A stretch of DNA of 17,667 nt from Truepera sp. (GCA_018333775.1 JAGXSO010000106.1:1-17667); one strand, 5' to 3'. Counted from the stretch's first letter, positions 6,428 to 13,536 are shown. Numbers and translations: made by a program. Notes: generated by a model from the sequence alone, not told the origin.

Positions 6428-7816
6428 TTAAGCAGTTACAGCTTGCGTCTTCTTGGGCGAGGTGTCGTGATCGGGGATGATAGTCTCGACTTGGCGGATG
6501 GGGCGGATGAAGTAGCCCACCACTCCGATCAGCACGGTAATGATGCCGGCCCCGACGGTCATTAGCGCCATCCCTGAACCGGGGCCGGCGCCGACTAGCG
6601 GCCCGAACAGCTCGGCCCAGGCGCCGCCCGGCTGCATGGCCGGCTCGAATACGTGGTCAGCTAGCGGCCCGGCAAACAGGTAGCCCAGCGGCAGCGCGAT
6701 CAGCGCGATGGTAGCACGCGCCCCAAAGACCCGGCCCTGCACCGCCGACGGCACCTTGCGCTGCCAGATAGCCTGGTTGGCGGCGTTGATCCAGGGCCTA
6801 AAGACCGTGCCGATAAAGGCGAAGGCGCTCCACAGCAACACCTCGCTCGCCAGGCCGAACAGCACCTGGGTGAACAGGCTGGCCAGCACGATGCCGCCCA
6901 GCACCCCATGGATCTGGCGGTTGGTGCCGGCCCAGAAGCTCAGGATCAGACCGCCCACCACCGCGCCGATGCCGGCAGCCGATTGCACGGCGCCCAGCAC
7001 CAGGGTATCCCCGCCGCTGCGGGCCAGAACCATCGGCACCAGCACGGCAAAGCCGAAGCTCTTGACGAAGTTATAAGAGAATAGCAAGAGCTGGATGCCC
7101 AGCAGCCCCGGGCGGCGCAGGATATAGACAAAGCCGTACCAGGTGTCGGCCCACAAGCTGAGCAGCTTAGCCTCTTCGGGGGCCTCTTCGCGCTTAGGCT
7201 CGGGGATGGCTACGATCAGCAGAGTGGTAAGGGCCACCAAAAAGGTGAGCAGGTCGATAAAAAAGATATCACCCAGATTTAAAAAGGTGATCAGCACAGC
7301 ACCGGCCACCGGCGCTAAGATCATGGCGGTCGACTCGGCTAATGACATCAGGCCGTTAGCCCGTGAGTAGTCCTCCTTGTCGACCATCAGGCTGATAGTA
7401 GCCGACAGCGCCGGCCACTGGAAGGCAGAAAACAGGCTCCCCACCGCAGCCGCCAGGTAGAGGTGCCAGATCTGCAGGTTGCCGCTGAGGTAGAGAATTA
7501 GCAACATTAGCGTCATGGCAGCCGCGCCGCCATCTGATAGCATCAGCACCAGGCGGCGATTCCAGCGGTCGACCAGGGCACCGGCCAGCGGCCCAAAAAG
7601 CAGCCCCGGCAGCCAGCCAAAAACTGGTATCAGTGCCAGGGCGGTGACCTGACCGGTCTCCTGCCAGACCCAGATGGCCAGGGCAAAGATGGTCACCTCG
7701 CTGCCGAAGATCGACACTAACTGCCCGAACCAGATCAAGCGGAACGCCTTCATGCCGGGCTTTGGGCGTGGCCCCTCCGTCGGTCCCATAAGTTGCGTTA
7801 CCATACCACTTGACAC
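6428..7816 (-). CDS. MFS exporter, DHA3/macrolide-efflux-like
   Basis: A 462-residue inner-membrane protein with about 12 hydrophobic segments. It has the MFS motif between TM2 and TM3 (GPLAGALVDRWNRR, about residues 75-88) and the N-terminal pattern FRLIWFGQLVSIFGSEVTIFALAIW, typical of drug:H+ antiporters of the DHA3/MefA kind, so it probably exports a small hydrophobic compound. The C-terminal tail is polar and basic (SPKKTQAVTA). The frame opens with GTG at 7816; ATG at 7804 or 7789 are equally possible and none has a clear Shine-Dalgarno sequence. It is divergent from a LAL-type regulator and shares its TATA box, so that regulator is the likely controller. The substrate cannot be read from the sequence. 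Confidence 0.88.
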   Translation of the reverse strand: MSSGMVTQLMGPTEGPRPKPGMKAFRLIWFGQLVSIFGSEVTIFALAIWVWQETGQVTALALIPVFGWLPGLLFGPLAGALVDRWNRRLVLMLSDGGAAAMTLMLLILYLSGNLQIWHLYLAAAVGSLFSAFQWPALSATISLMVDKEDYSRANGLMSLAESTAMILAPVAGAVLITFLNLGDIFFIDLLTFLVALTTLLIVAIPEPKREEAPEEAKLLSLWADTWYGFVYILRRPGLLGIQLLLFSYNFVKSFGFAVLVPMVLARSGGDTLVLGAVQSAAGIGAVVGGLILSFWAGTNRQIHGVLGGIVLASLFTQVLFGLASEVLLWSAFAFIGTVFRPWINAANQAIWQRKVPSAVQGRVFGARATIALIALPLGYLFAGPLADHVFEPAMQPGGAWAELFGPLVGAGPGSGMALMTVGAGIITVLIGVVGYFIRPIRQVETIIPDHDTSPKKTQAVTA

Positions 7817-7837
7817 CGGGGTAAAGCGAGAGGGTCG

Positions 7838-7843
7838 GCTATA
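7838..7843 (-). promoter_or_regulatory. Possible -10 of the MFS gene, overlapping the regulator's -10
   Basis: TATAGC reads on the minus strand and shares TATA with the plus-strand TATACT at 7840-7845. It would give a leader of about 15 nt to GTG 7816 or 27 nt to ATG 7804. Confidence 0.35.
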
Positions 7844-7845
7844 CT
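7840..7845 (+). promoter_or_regulatory. -10 box of the LAL regulator, leaderless
   Basis: TATACT ends 7 nt before the GTG start at 7853. The TTGACA at 7810-7815 is 24 nt away, too far to be its -35. Confidence 0.5.
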
Positions 7846-7852
7846 TGATGGC

Positions 7853-9340
7853 GTGCCCGCGCTGCTCACTACCAAGCTGCGGCCTCCGCCGGTTAAAGCC
7901 CGGCGGGTGAGCCGTTTTCGCCTGGTAGCAGCGTTGGAAAGGGCTACCGCTCTGCGTCTCACGCTGCTTAGCGCTCCGGCCGGCTACGGCAAGAGCACGC
8001 TGCTCAGCGACTGGGCAGCCCAGACCCGGCAGGCCGTGGCGTGGCTCTCGCTAGATGAGGCCGACAACGACCCGGAGCGCTTCTTGCATTATCTGGTGGC
8101 GGCTTTGCGGCGCTCGAGCGAGACGCTGGCAGCCATGGACCGCGATCAACAGGCGGTCATCACCACAGCGCTCAACGATCTAGCTAACCACGAGGAGCGA
8201 CTTACGCTGGTACTGGACGATTACCACCTGATCACCAACCCCGCCGCGCATGCCATCGTCGAGTTTATGCTCGAGCACCTCCCACCGCCCCTACACCTGC
8301 TCATCAGCAGCCGCAGCGACCCGCCGCTGCCGCTGGCGCGCTGGCGGGCGCGGGGCGAGCTGACCGAACTGCGGACCGCCGACTTGCGCTTTGATGAGGC
8401 TGAGACGGTCGACTTTCTGGACTCGGTGATGGCTATCAGACTCTCGGCAGCAGACGTGCGGGCACTGACCGAGCGCACCGAAGGCTGGATTGCCGGCTTG
8501 CAGCTAGCCGCGCTCTCTTTGCGGGGACGCACTAACGTTACTGCTTACATCGAGCAGTTCACCGGCACCGACCGCTATGTGCTTGACTATCTAACTGAAG
8601 AGGTGCTGATCAAGCAGCCCGTGGCGGTGCAGAACTTTTTGCTGCTCAGCTCGGTACTGTCCAGGCTATCGGGGCCGCTCTGCGACGCGGTCACCGGTCT
8701 AAGCAACAGCCAGGCACGGCTCGAGGCGCTCGAGCGCCAGAATCTATTTATTACCGCACTTGATACTCAACGGCAGTGGTATCGCTACCATCCTTTTTTT
8801 GCCGATCTGCTGCGGCAACGCCTCAACCAGGCCGATCCGTCGCTGCCGCCAGCCTTGCACCTTAGGGCCAGCCAGTGGTTCGAGAGCAACGGCCCCGCGG
8901 TGCTGGCCTTTTACCATGCCCTTCAGGCTGGGGCTATGGCACGCGCTGCGGCTTTGCTCGAGGCTCATCCGCGCCAGGCGGCGATCGGCCGGGTGCTCAG
9001 CGGCTTGGTCGGAACTCCCGACGCGTCGGCGCTGACCACCGAGGCGCTGCTCGCTCGCCTGCTGGCGAGTGATGCACCGCTAGTCATACCGAGCCAACTC
9101 CTTAGCGCCTTCGAGCAACGCTATCCGGTTGCTCCCTTGGGGGGGCTCGAGCCCCTAAGCGAGCGCGAGCTGGAAGTGTTGCGGTTAATAGCCGCCGGAC
9201 TCAGTAACAAGGCTATCGCCAAACGGCTTGATATCTCGCTTAACACCGTCAAGACCCATAGCAAGAATATCAACAGCAAACTGGCAGTAAGCAGCCGCCT
9301 GCAGGCCACCGTTAAGGCACAGGCGCTAGGCCTAATCTAG
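7853..9340 (+). CDS. Short MalT/LAL-type LuxR transcriptional regulator
   Basis: A 495-residue ATP-dependent regulator of the LAL (MalT-like) class. Walker A is APAGYGKST (residues 41-49), Walker B is LVLDDYH (119-125), the sensor region LISSRSDPPLPLARWRARGE follows, and the NTPase arm continues through EGWIAGLQLAALSLRG and YRYHPFFADLLRQRL. The C-terminal LuxR helix-turn-helix begins at about 435 (LSERELEVLRLIAAGLSNKA). Typical LAL proteins are about 850-900 residues, with a long TPR-like sensor domain between these parts; here only about 70 residues separate them. The frame is open and both ends are intact, so this is a shortened but probably functional protein. The GTG start fits a leaderless promoter. 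It is divergent from the MFS exporter, its likely target, and its stop is 3 nt from the convergent perR stop. Confidence 0.9.
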   Translation: MPALLTTKLRPPPVKARRVSRFRLVAALERATALRLTLLSAPAGYGKSTLLSDWAAQTRQAVAWLSLDEADNDPERFLHYLVAALRRSSETLAAMDRDQQAVITTALNDLANHEERLTLVLDDYHLITNPAAHAIVEFMLEHLPPPLHLLISSRSDPPLPLARWRARGELTELRTADLRFDEAETVDFLDSVMAIRLSAADVRALTERTEGWIAGLQLAALSLRGRTNVTAYIEQFTGTDRYVLDYLTEEVLIKQPVAVQNFLLLSSVLSRLSGPLCDAVTGLSNSQARLEALERQNLFITALDTQRQWYRYHPFFADLLRQRLNQADPSLPPALHLRASQWFESNGPAVLAFYHALQAGAMARAAALLEAHPRQAAIGRVLSGLVGTPDASALTTEALLARLLASDAPLVIPSQLLSAFEQRYPVAPLGGLEPLSERELEVLRLIAAGLSNKAIAKRLDISLNTVKTHSKNINSKLAVSSRLQATVKAQALGLI

Positions 9341-9343
9341 CCT

Positions 9344-9781
9344 TCAAGCCTGTGGAGCCTGACAGTCCGGACAGACGCCGAGGATGGTCAGCTTAGGCTC
9401 TTCAAGGCGCCAGCCCGAGTGCTCCTCGGCGTGCTCCTTGACACGTTGTGTCACCACGGTGCCGTCAAGCACCTCGAGCGGCAGATCTTCCACGGCGCCA
9501 CAGCCCTTACAGACCAGGTGGTAGTGTGGCGAGATGTTGCTGTCATAGAACGCCTCGCCCGAAATCCCACCCAGCTCGCGTATCAGTCCGGCCTCCTTGA
9601 GTGCTCCCAAGTTCAGGTAGACGGTAGAGAGGCTGAGTTGCTCGCCACGTTGCTTGAGCGCTAGGTAGAGGCTCTCGGCACTAACATGCGAATCTCGCTC
9701 GGCAAAATAGGACAGAATCGCCTCACGCGGCTTGCTGTAGCGAAGTCCGTGATGCCTTAGTAAGGTGCGTACATCGTCCAT
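9344..9781 (-). CDS. perR: PerR-type Fur-family regulator
   Basis: A 145-residue metal-dependent repressor. The winged helix covers residues 1-75 (SLSTVYLNLGALKEAGLI is the recognition region). Metal-sensing ligands match PerR: His32, Asp80, His86, His88 and Asp99. The structural zinc site is Cys91-x2-Cys94 and Cys137-x2-Cys140. Asp rather than Glu at position 80 favours PerR (peroxide sensing by His oxidation) over Fur or Zur, although function cannot be proved from ligands alone. A longer GTG frame to 9811 exists; I chose ATG 9781 because GGGGAAGG (9789-9796) lies 7 nt upstream and the family's N-terminus starts here. The 5' leader contains a hairpin, and palindromic sites lie upstream, suggesting autoregulation and control of the divergent usp gene. 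Confidence 0.88.
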   Translation of the reverse strand: MDDVRTLLRHHGLRYSKPREAILSYFAERDSHVSAESLYLALKQRGEQLSLSTVYLNLGALKEAGLIRELGGISGEAFYDSNISPHYHLVCKGCGAVEDLPLEVLDGTVVTQRVKEHAEEHSGWRLEEPKLTILGVCPDCQAPQA

Positions 9782-9818
9782 GACCAGACCTTCCCCAACC
9801 GCTTGCTGCACTCTAGCG

Positions 9819-9837
9819 TGCCCAACCTGCTTGGGCA
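9819..9837 (-). repeat. Hairpin in the perR 5' leader
   Basis: TGCCCAA and TTGGGCA form a perfect 7-bp stem with a 5-nt loop, about 38 nt before the perR start codon and inside the predicted leader. There is no T tract. It could affect mRNA stability or translation. Confidence 0.4.
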
Positions 9838-9856
9838 GGTAGCGGGCGGCTGACTT

Positions 9857-9865
9857 AGTTTAACA
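9857..9865 (-). promoter_or_regulatory. Extended -10 promoter of perR
   Basis: TGT followed by TAAACT reads on the minus strand. The start site would be near 9850, giving a leader of about 69 nt. The palindrome 9869-9880 lies in its spacer, reaching the -35 region. Confidence 0.45.
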
Positions 9866-9868
9866 CAA

Positions 9869-9880
9869 ATCGTTATCGAT
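9869..9880. promoter_or_regulatory. Candidate Fur/PerR-type operator
   Basis: ATCG, TTAT, CGAT: an AT-rich palindrome just upstream of the perR -10 box, well placed for autorepression. It is shorter than, and not identical to, the classical PerR or Fur box. Confidence 0.3.
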
Positions 9881-9887
9881 CCGTTCC

Positions 9888-9900
9888 TGTTGACTCAACA
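9888..9900. repeat. TGTTGA-C-TCAACA palindrome
   Basis: Perfect 6-bp arms around one central base, between the divergent perR and usp promoters. It may be an operator for either gene. Confidence 0.35.
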
Positions 9901-9944
9901 AGCGGGGCATCAGCCAGAGGGTAAATGTCCCGCCCTCTTTACGC

Positions 9945-9950
9945 TATACT
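9945..9950 (+). promoter_or_regulatory. -10 box of the usp gene
   Basis: TATACT, with transcription expected near 9957 and a leader of about 65 nt. The hexamer 17 nt upstream (TAAATG) is a poor -35. Confidence 0.4.
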
Positions 9951-10022
9951 AGCCTTAGCCAGCAACATAGGCCACAGCGCCCCGCTTCAGTGGGTGGCTG
10001 TGCTGCCTGGCAAGGAGGCGCC

Positions 10023-10847
10023 ATGAGGATCATGCACCCCACCGATTTCTCGCATACCGCCGAGAAGGCTCGAGCCCTGGCGCTAGACTTAAGTGAGCGC
10101 TTAGGCGCCACGGTTCACGTCGTCCATGTCCAAGAGCGTTACACCGAGAGCTCGTTCGGGCCCTACGTGGTCAACCTCAATCCAGACTTGCTCAAACTGC
10201 TTGAAGAGCAGCGCAGCGAGGCGGTGCGGCAACTGCGCGAGAGCTTGGCCAACCTCACGCCACCGGGTGGAAGCAGTGAACTCCGCTGGGGGAGGCCGCT
10301 CCCTGAGCTGTTGGAGCTCGCCCCTAACTTCGACCTGATCGTGATGGGAGCGCACGGTGCCAACCGCCTGGACAATTTCTTTCTGGGTGGAGTAGCCGGG
10401 CGCTTGGTGCGCCGCAGCCCTACCCCGGTGCTGACCGTGCGCGACGAGGCGCAAACCACCACCGTACAGCGGATCCTGGTTGCCACCGATTTCAGCTCCG
10501 CGGCGGAGAACGCTTGGCGGTGGTGCTGTGCCCTGGCGGAGCGGGGCAAGCTGGCGTTATCGCTAGCTCACGTGCTGGTCAGTAAGGGGCCGCAACCGCT
10601 GGCGCAGACCCGCGAGGCTGTGGAGAAGCTCGAGGCGCTGGCCTGCGAGCGCAAGGTGCATCACCTCCTGCGCGAAGGCGACCCGGTCAGCATCCTCCCC
10701 CGATTAGCTCTTGAGGAAGGGGCCGATGTTATTGCCATCGGCGTCAAGCGGCGCAGCGCCGCGATTGGCCTGCTGTTCGGCAGCCGCGCCGACGGGCTGA
10801 TCCGCAGCAGTCCGGTGCCGATCTTGAGCGTGCCGCTGACCACTTAA
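10023..10847 (+). CDS. Tandem-domain universal stress protein (UspA family)
   Basis: A 274-residue cytoplasmic protein made of two Usp domains. Domain 1 (1-140) starts MRIMHPTDFSHTAEKA and ends with the nucleotide-loop pattern Gly109-x2-Gly112-x9-Gly122 followed by Gly instead of the usual Ser/Thr. Domain 2 (149-274) starts ILVATDFSSAAENA and has Gly240-x2-Arg243-x9-Gly253-Ser254, so each domain departs once from the ATP-binding consensus. One degenerate and one active domain is common in tandem Usp proteins. The start at ATG 10023 is set by AAGGAGG at 10012-10018; an upstream GTG at 9990 would add an unrelated 11-residue head. It is divergent from perR and convergent with darA, with a 2-nt gap. 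A role in oxidative or general stress is likely by context; the ligand is unknown. Confidence 0.92.
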   Translation: MRIMHPTDFSHTAEKARALALDLSERLGATVHVVHVQERYTESSFGPYVVNLNPDLLKLLEEQRSEAVRQLRESLANLTPPGGSSELRWGRPLPELLELAPNFDLIVMGAHGANRLDNFFLGGVAGRLVRRSPTPVLTVRDEAQTTTVQRILVATDFSSAAENAWRWCCALAERGKLALSLAHVLVSKGPQPLAQTREAVEKLEALACERKVHHLLREGDPVSILPRLALEEGADVIAIGVKRRSAAIGLLFGSRADGLIRSSPVPILSVPLTT

Positions 10848-10849
10848 AG

Positions 10850-11179
10850 CTAGAGCTTAGCGTACTCTTCGACGCCTAGCACAAACACCACCGCCCCGCC
10901 GACCGTCACCTCCATCGGCATGGCCAAGTAGCCCTCTTGCATATCGGTGATCGACGGGCTAGGAGTCACTGCCTTGACGCGCTCGCGGCAGGTGGCGTGG
11001 ATGATCTCCTTGGCGCGCTCCACATCGTGATCCTCAAGGCCGATCAGCAGCGTGGTGTTACCCTCACGCAGAAACCCCCCAGTGGAAGCAAGCTTGGTCG
11101 ATTGGAAGCCGTTTTCGATCAACGCTCGCTGCAACCCGTTAGCATCCGCATCCTGAACGATAGTTAGCAGGAGTTTCAT
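10850..11179 (-). CDS. darA: Cyclic-di-AMP receptor, PII-like (DarA/PstA family)
   Basis: A 109-residue PII-like trimeric signalling protein of the DUF970 family, known in Bacillus subtilis as DarA and in Staphylococcus aureus as PstA, which binds cyclic-di-AMP. Recognisable elements are the N-terminal strand MKLLLTIVQDADA, the signature TKLASTGGFLREGNTTLLIG (28-47), a central loop (PSPSITDMQEGYLAMP, 73-88) and the C-terminal strands VEVTVGG-type (90-95) and VVFVLGVEEY (97-106). Position 26, Arg in the Firmicute proteins as I recall, is Gln here. The family's output is not well established. The start has TGC-TAGCAT ending 5 nt upstream, fitting a leaderless mRNA. It implies that the host makes c-di-AMP. 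No diadenylate cyclase gene is in the window. Confidence 0.93.
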   Translation of the reverse strand: MKLLLTIVQDADANGLQRALIENGFQSTKLASTGGFLREGNTTLLIGLEDHDVERAKEIIHATCRERVKAVTPSPSITDMQEGYLAMPMEVTVGGAVVFVLGVEEYAKL

Positions 11180-11184
11180 AGCTT

Positions 11185-11193
11185 ATGCTAGCA
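11185..11193 (-). promoter_or_regulatory. Extended -10 promoter of darA, leaderless
   Basis: TGC followed by TAGCAT on the minus strand ends 5 nt before the ATG. No Shine-Dalgarno sequence fits in the gap. Confidence 0.4.
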
Positions 11194-11274
11194 CAGCGCC
11201 GCTTGAGGATAAAGTCGACCGTCCGGGCAGCGCCCTCGTGGCGGTAAAGGAAACAGCGTCGTCAATCGTTACCC

Positions 11275-11309
11275 TCATACAGCGCAACTCTTGCTTGTGC
11301 CCTGTATGA
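11275..11309. repeat. 8-bp inverted repeat upstream of yyaL-like gene
   Basis: TCATACAG (11275-11282) and CTGTATGA (11302-11309), 19-nt spacer, 34 nt before the ATG at 11343. It is placed like an operator near the -35 region. The rest of the 11180-11342 gap shows nothing else clear. Confidence 0.35.
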
Positions 11310-11331
11310 CATCCCCCGGCGCTAAATCCTC

Positions 11332-11337
11332 TAGGGT
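11332..11337 (+). promoter_or_regulatory. Possible -10 of yyaL-like gene, leaderless
   Basis: TAGGGT ends 5 nt before the ATG. AAGG in the gap is too close to serve as a normal Shine-Dalgarno. The -10 is weak. Confidence 0.3.
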
Positions 11338-11342
11338 AAGGC

Positions 11343-13370
11343 ATGAACAACCGCCTCAGTTATGAAACCAGCCCGTATCTGTTGCAGCACGCCCACAACC
11401 CGGTGGACTGGTATCCCTGGGGCGAGGAGGCGTTTGACAAGGCCAGGCGTGAGGATAAGCCGATCTTGCTCTCGGTCGGCTACTCGGCCTGCCACTGGTG
11501 CCACGTGATGGCCCACGAGTCGTTCGAGGATCCTGAAACGGCGGCGCTGCTGAACCGCACCTTTGTCAACGTCAAAGTCGACCGCGAGGAGCGCCCCGAT
11601 GTCGATGCTATCTACATGAGCGCCGTGCAGGCTATGACCGGCCAGGGCGGCTGGCCTATGACGGTGGTGATGACCCCCGACGGCAAGCCCTTTTTCGGTG
11701 GCACCTACTTTCCGCCGGAGGATCGCTTTGGCCGTCCTAGCTTCAAGCGGGTTATTGTGAGTTTGGAAGCGGCCTGGCAGCACCGCCGCGCTGAGGTGAT
11801 TGAGTCTGCCGAAAGCTTGACGCAGTACTTAAGCCGGCTCTCAAACCTCCCCGGCGCCCAGGGGGAGCTGAATAAGGCGGTGCTAGACGAAGCCCTCACA
11901 GCGCTAACAAAGAGCTTCGATTCGCGCTATGGCGGCTTTGGAGGAGCGCCCAAGTTCCCACCGCACAGCGTCCTGCGCTTCCTCTTGCGCCAAGGGGGTG
12001 AGGGCCGCCAGATGGCCCTTTACACCCTCGAGCAGCTGGCCTCAGGCGGCATCTACGACCACTTGGGCGGCGGCTTCGCCCGCTACAGCGTCGATGAGCG
12101 CTGGCTGGTACCGCACTTTGAGAAGATGCTTTACGACAACGCCCAGCTGATCCAGCGCTACAGCGAAGCCTACCAGCTCACCGGCAAGCCACGCTATAAG
12201 CAGGTGGTCGAGGAGACCATCGACTGGGTACGGCGCGAGATGCTAGAGCCTTCGGGCGGCTGCTATAGCGCGCTCGATGCCGATAGCGAGGGCGAGGAAG
12301 GCAAATTCTATCTCTGGGACGAGGTGGAGTTCGAGGGCCTGCTGGGCGAAGACGCCAGGCTGGCCAAGGCTTACTACGGAGTATCGACGATGGGCAATTT
12401 TGAGGGGCGCAACATCCTCCATCTGCCCCATAGCCAGGAGACCGTGGCCGAGCGTTTCGGCTTGAGCCTGGAGGCGCTTGACCATAAGCTCGCCCAGATC
12501 AAACGGACGCTGTTCGAGGCCAGGGAGCAACGCATCCGGCCCGGCCTCGACGACAAGCTCCTGAGTAGCTGGAACGGCTTGATGCTGGCAGCTCTAGCTG
12601 ATGCCGGGCGCATCTTCAAGCACCAGGACTACCTCGGCTTAGCTGTGGCCAACGCCGAATTTATCCGCCGCGAGCTGTACCGAGACGGGCGGCTGCGGCA
12701 CACTTTTACCAGCGGCCAGGCCAAAATTGCCGGGCTGTTAGAAGACTACGCCTATTACGGCCTCGGGCTGTTAGCGCTCTACCGCGCCACCTTTGACCGT
12801 CAATGGCTGCTGCTGGCCTTGGAGCTGGCCGAAACCATCATCCGACGCTTCCGCGACCCTGAGGGCGGTTTCTTCAGCACTGCCGCTGACGCCGAGCCGC
12901 TGCTCATCCGCCCCAAGAACTACTTCGACTCCCCCAACCCGAGCGAGAACGCCGCTGCCGCCGAGCTGCTGCTGAAGCTGGCACGCTACACCGGCAACGC
13001 CGCATGGGAGGCGCTGGCCACAGCGGCCATCAAACCGCTCCTGGAGGCAGTCGGCCGCCAGCCGAGCGGCTTTGGCGCTTTGCTCTGCGTCATGCAGGAG
13101 TTGCTCGAGCCGCCGCGCGAAATCGCCATCGTCGGCGACCGGGAGAGCGAAGACACGCAAGCGCTGCTGGCCGTTCTGGAGGCGCAGCCGCTCCCGCAGG
13201 TAGCCATCGCGCTGATCGAAGGCCCCGGTGATCCCCTAGTAGCGCGGTTCCCCTTCTTGCAGGGTAAGGAGCGCCTTGGCGGCAAGGCCACTGCGTATGT
13301 CTGCCAAGGGGGCGCCTGCCGCTTGCCGGTCACCACGCCCGAGGCGCTCTCGGCGCAACTGGCCGGCTAG
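11343..13370 (+). CDS. YyaL/DUF255 thioredoxin-like protein
   Basis: A full-length (675-residue) member of the DUF255/YyaL family, related to animal SPATA20. Residues 1-165 are the thioredoxin-like domain, with the signatures [21 protein letters not shown] and Cys50-His-Trp-Cys53, then [13 protein letters not shown] and [15 protein letters not shown]. The middle (about 180-560) is an (alpha/alpha) toroid like those of AGE/GlcNAc-epimerase-type enzymes ([39 protein letters not shown]). The C-terminus ends with the family's [22 protein letters not shown]. There is no signal peptide. The biochemical role is unsettled in all organisms; a redox- or nucleoside-linked enzyme has been suggested from the folds. 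Its gene stands alone, between the darA promoter region and mreB. Confidence 0.93.
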   Translation: MNNRLSYETSPYLLQHAHNPVDWYPWGEEAFDKARREDKPILLSVGYSACHWCHVMAHESFEDPETAALLNRTFVNVKVDREERPDVDAIYMSAVQAMTGQGGWPMTVVMTPDGKPFFGGTYFPPEDRFGRPSFKRVIVSLEAAWQHRRAEVIESAESLTQYLSRLSNLPGAQGELNKAVLDEALTALTKSFDSRYGGFGGAPKFPPHSVLRFLLRQGGEGRQMALYTLEQLASGGIYDHLGGGFARYSVDERWLVPHFEKMLYDNAQLIQRYSEAYQLTGKPRYKQVVEETIDWVRREMLEPSGGCYSALDADSEGEEGKFYLWDEVEFEGLLGEDARLAKAYYGVSTMGNFEGRNILHLPHSQETVAERFGLSLEALDHKLAQIKRTLFEAREQRIRPGLDDKLLSSWNGLMLAALADAGRIFKHQDYLGLAVANAEFIRRELYRDGRLRHTFTSGQAKIAGLLEDYAYYGLGLLALYRATFDRQWLLLALELAETIIRRFRDPEGGFFSTAADAEPLLIRPKNYFDSPNPSENAAAAELLLKLARYTGNAAWEALATAAIKPLLEAVGRQPSGFGALLCVMQELLEPPREIAIVGDRESEDTQALLAVLEAQPLPQVAIALIEGPGDPLVARFPFLQGKERLGGKATAYVCQGGACRLPVTTPEALSAQLAG

Positions 13371-13387
13371 GACCTGCTCCGAGGTCC
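13370..13387. terminator. Hairpin overlapping the end of the yyaL-like gene
   Basis: GGACCT and AGGTCC form a perfect 6-bp stem with a 6-nt loop starting at the last base of the stop codon. There is no T tract, so intrinsic termination would be weak. Confidence 0.25.
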
Positions 13388-13395
13388 AGGCGGCC

Positions 13396-13494
13396 ATGCA
13401 GCAAAGGCTCGAGCTCTGGCATCTGGATAGGCACTACGACGTGCTGGCCAACTTCGCGCCGCTGAAGGTCCGCAGTTTTCTGGAGGCGCAGTAG
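13396..13494 (+). CDS. Possible 32-residue small protein or gene fragment
   Basis: An ATG frame between the yyaL-like gene and mreB encodes a 32-residue peptide that begins MQQRLELWHLDRHYDVLAN and ends VRSFLEAQ. Its composition is protein-like, with a plausible amphipathic helix and an aromatic cluster. The frame extends upstream into the yyaL-like gene as low-complexity, shadow-type sequence. The Shine-Dalgarno match (GAGG, 13 nt upstream) is poor. It may be a small protein, the tail of a lost gene, or chance. Confidence 0.3.
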   Translation: MQQRLELWHLDRHYDVLANFAPLKVRSFLEAQ

Positions 13495-13522
13495 CAGTCC
13501 GGGGGGCAGCGCCTAACTGCGG

Positions 13523-13528
13523 TATACT
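13523..13528 (+). promoter_or_regulatory. -10 box of mreB
   Basis: TATACT, with transcription expected near 13535. This places the 13538-13557 hairpin at the extreme 5' end of the mRNA and gives a leader of about 78 nt. No good -35 is visible. Confidence 0.5.
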
Positions 13529-13536
13529 GCGCCGTC

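Larger units (their letters stand above)
6148..6430 (-). mobile_element. Decayed IS200/IS605-type right end with TnpB tail
   Basis: This intergenic stretch between convergent greA and the MFS gene resembles the 3' part of an IS200/IS605 element read on the minus strand. The end near 6175-6148 reads TCCCAC, GTACTTTA, GTGGGA, then GTGTCAA: a hairpin with the TTTA loop and the TCAA terminus typical of these elements. The right arm lacks the bases that would pair with GTAC, suggesting decay. Upstream, a short frame (6426-6319) resembles the end of TnpB. No tnpA, left end or full tnpB is present. Confidence 0.45.

Noticed and set aside
7810..7845. TTGACA as -35 for the LAL regulator
   Set aside because: The spacing to TATACT is 24 nt, too long for a normal promoter.
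7853..9340. LAL regulator as a frameshifted pseudogene
   Set aside because: The frame is continuous from ATPase to helix-turn-helix and both modules are intact; it is short, not broken.
9990..10022. Longer N-terminus for the universal stress protein
   Set aside because: The GTG start at 9990 adds residues unlike the family and would put the strong AAGGAGG inside the coding region.
10847..10858. AAGCTAGAGCTT as a bidirectional terminator between usp and darA
   Set aside because: Only 5-bp arms with a 2-nt loop and no T tract.
11331..11783. 150-residue minus-strand open frame
   Set aside because: Opposite the conserved thioredoxin-like domain of the yyaL-like gene; no independent support.
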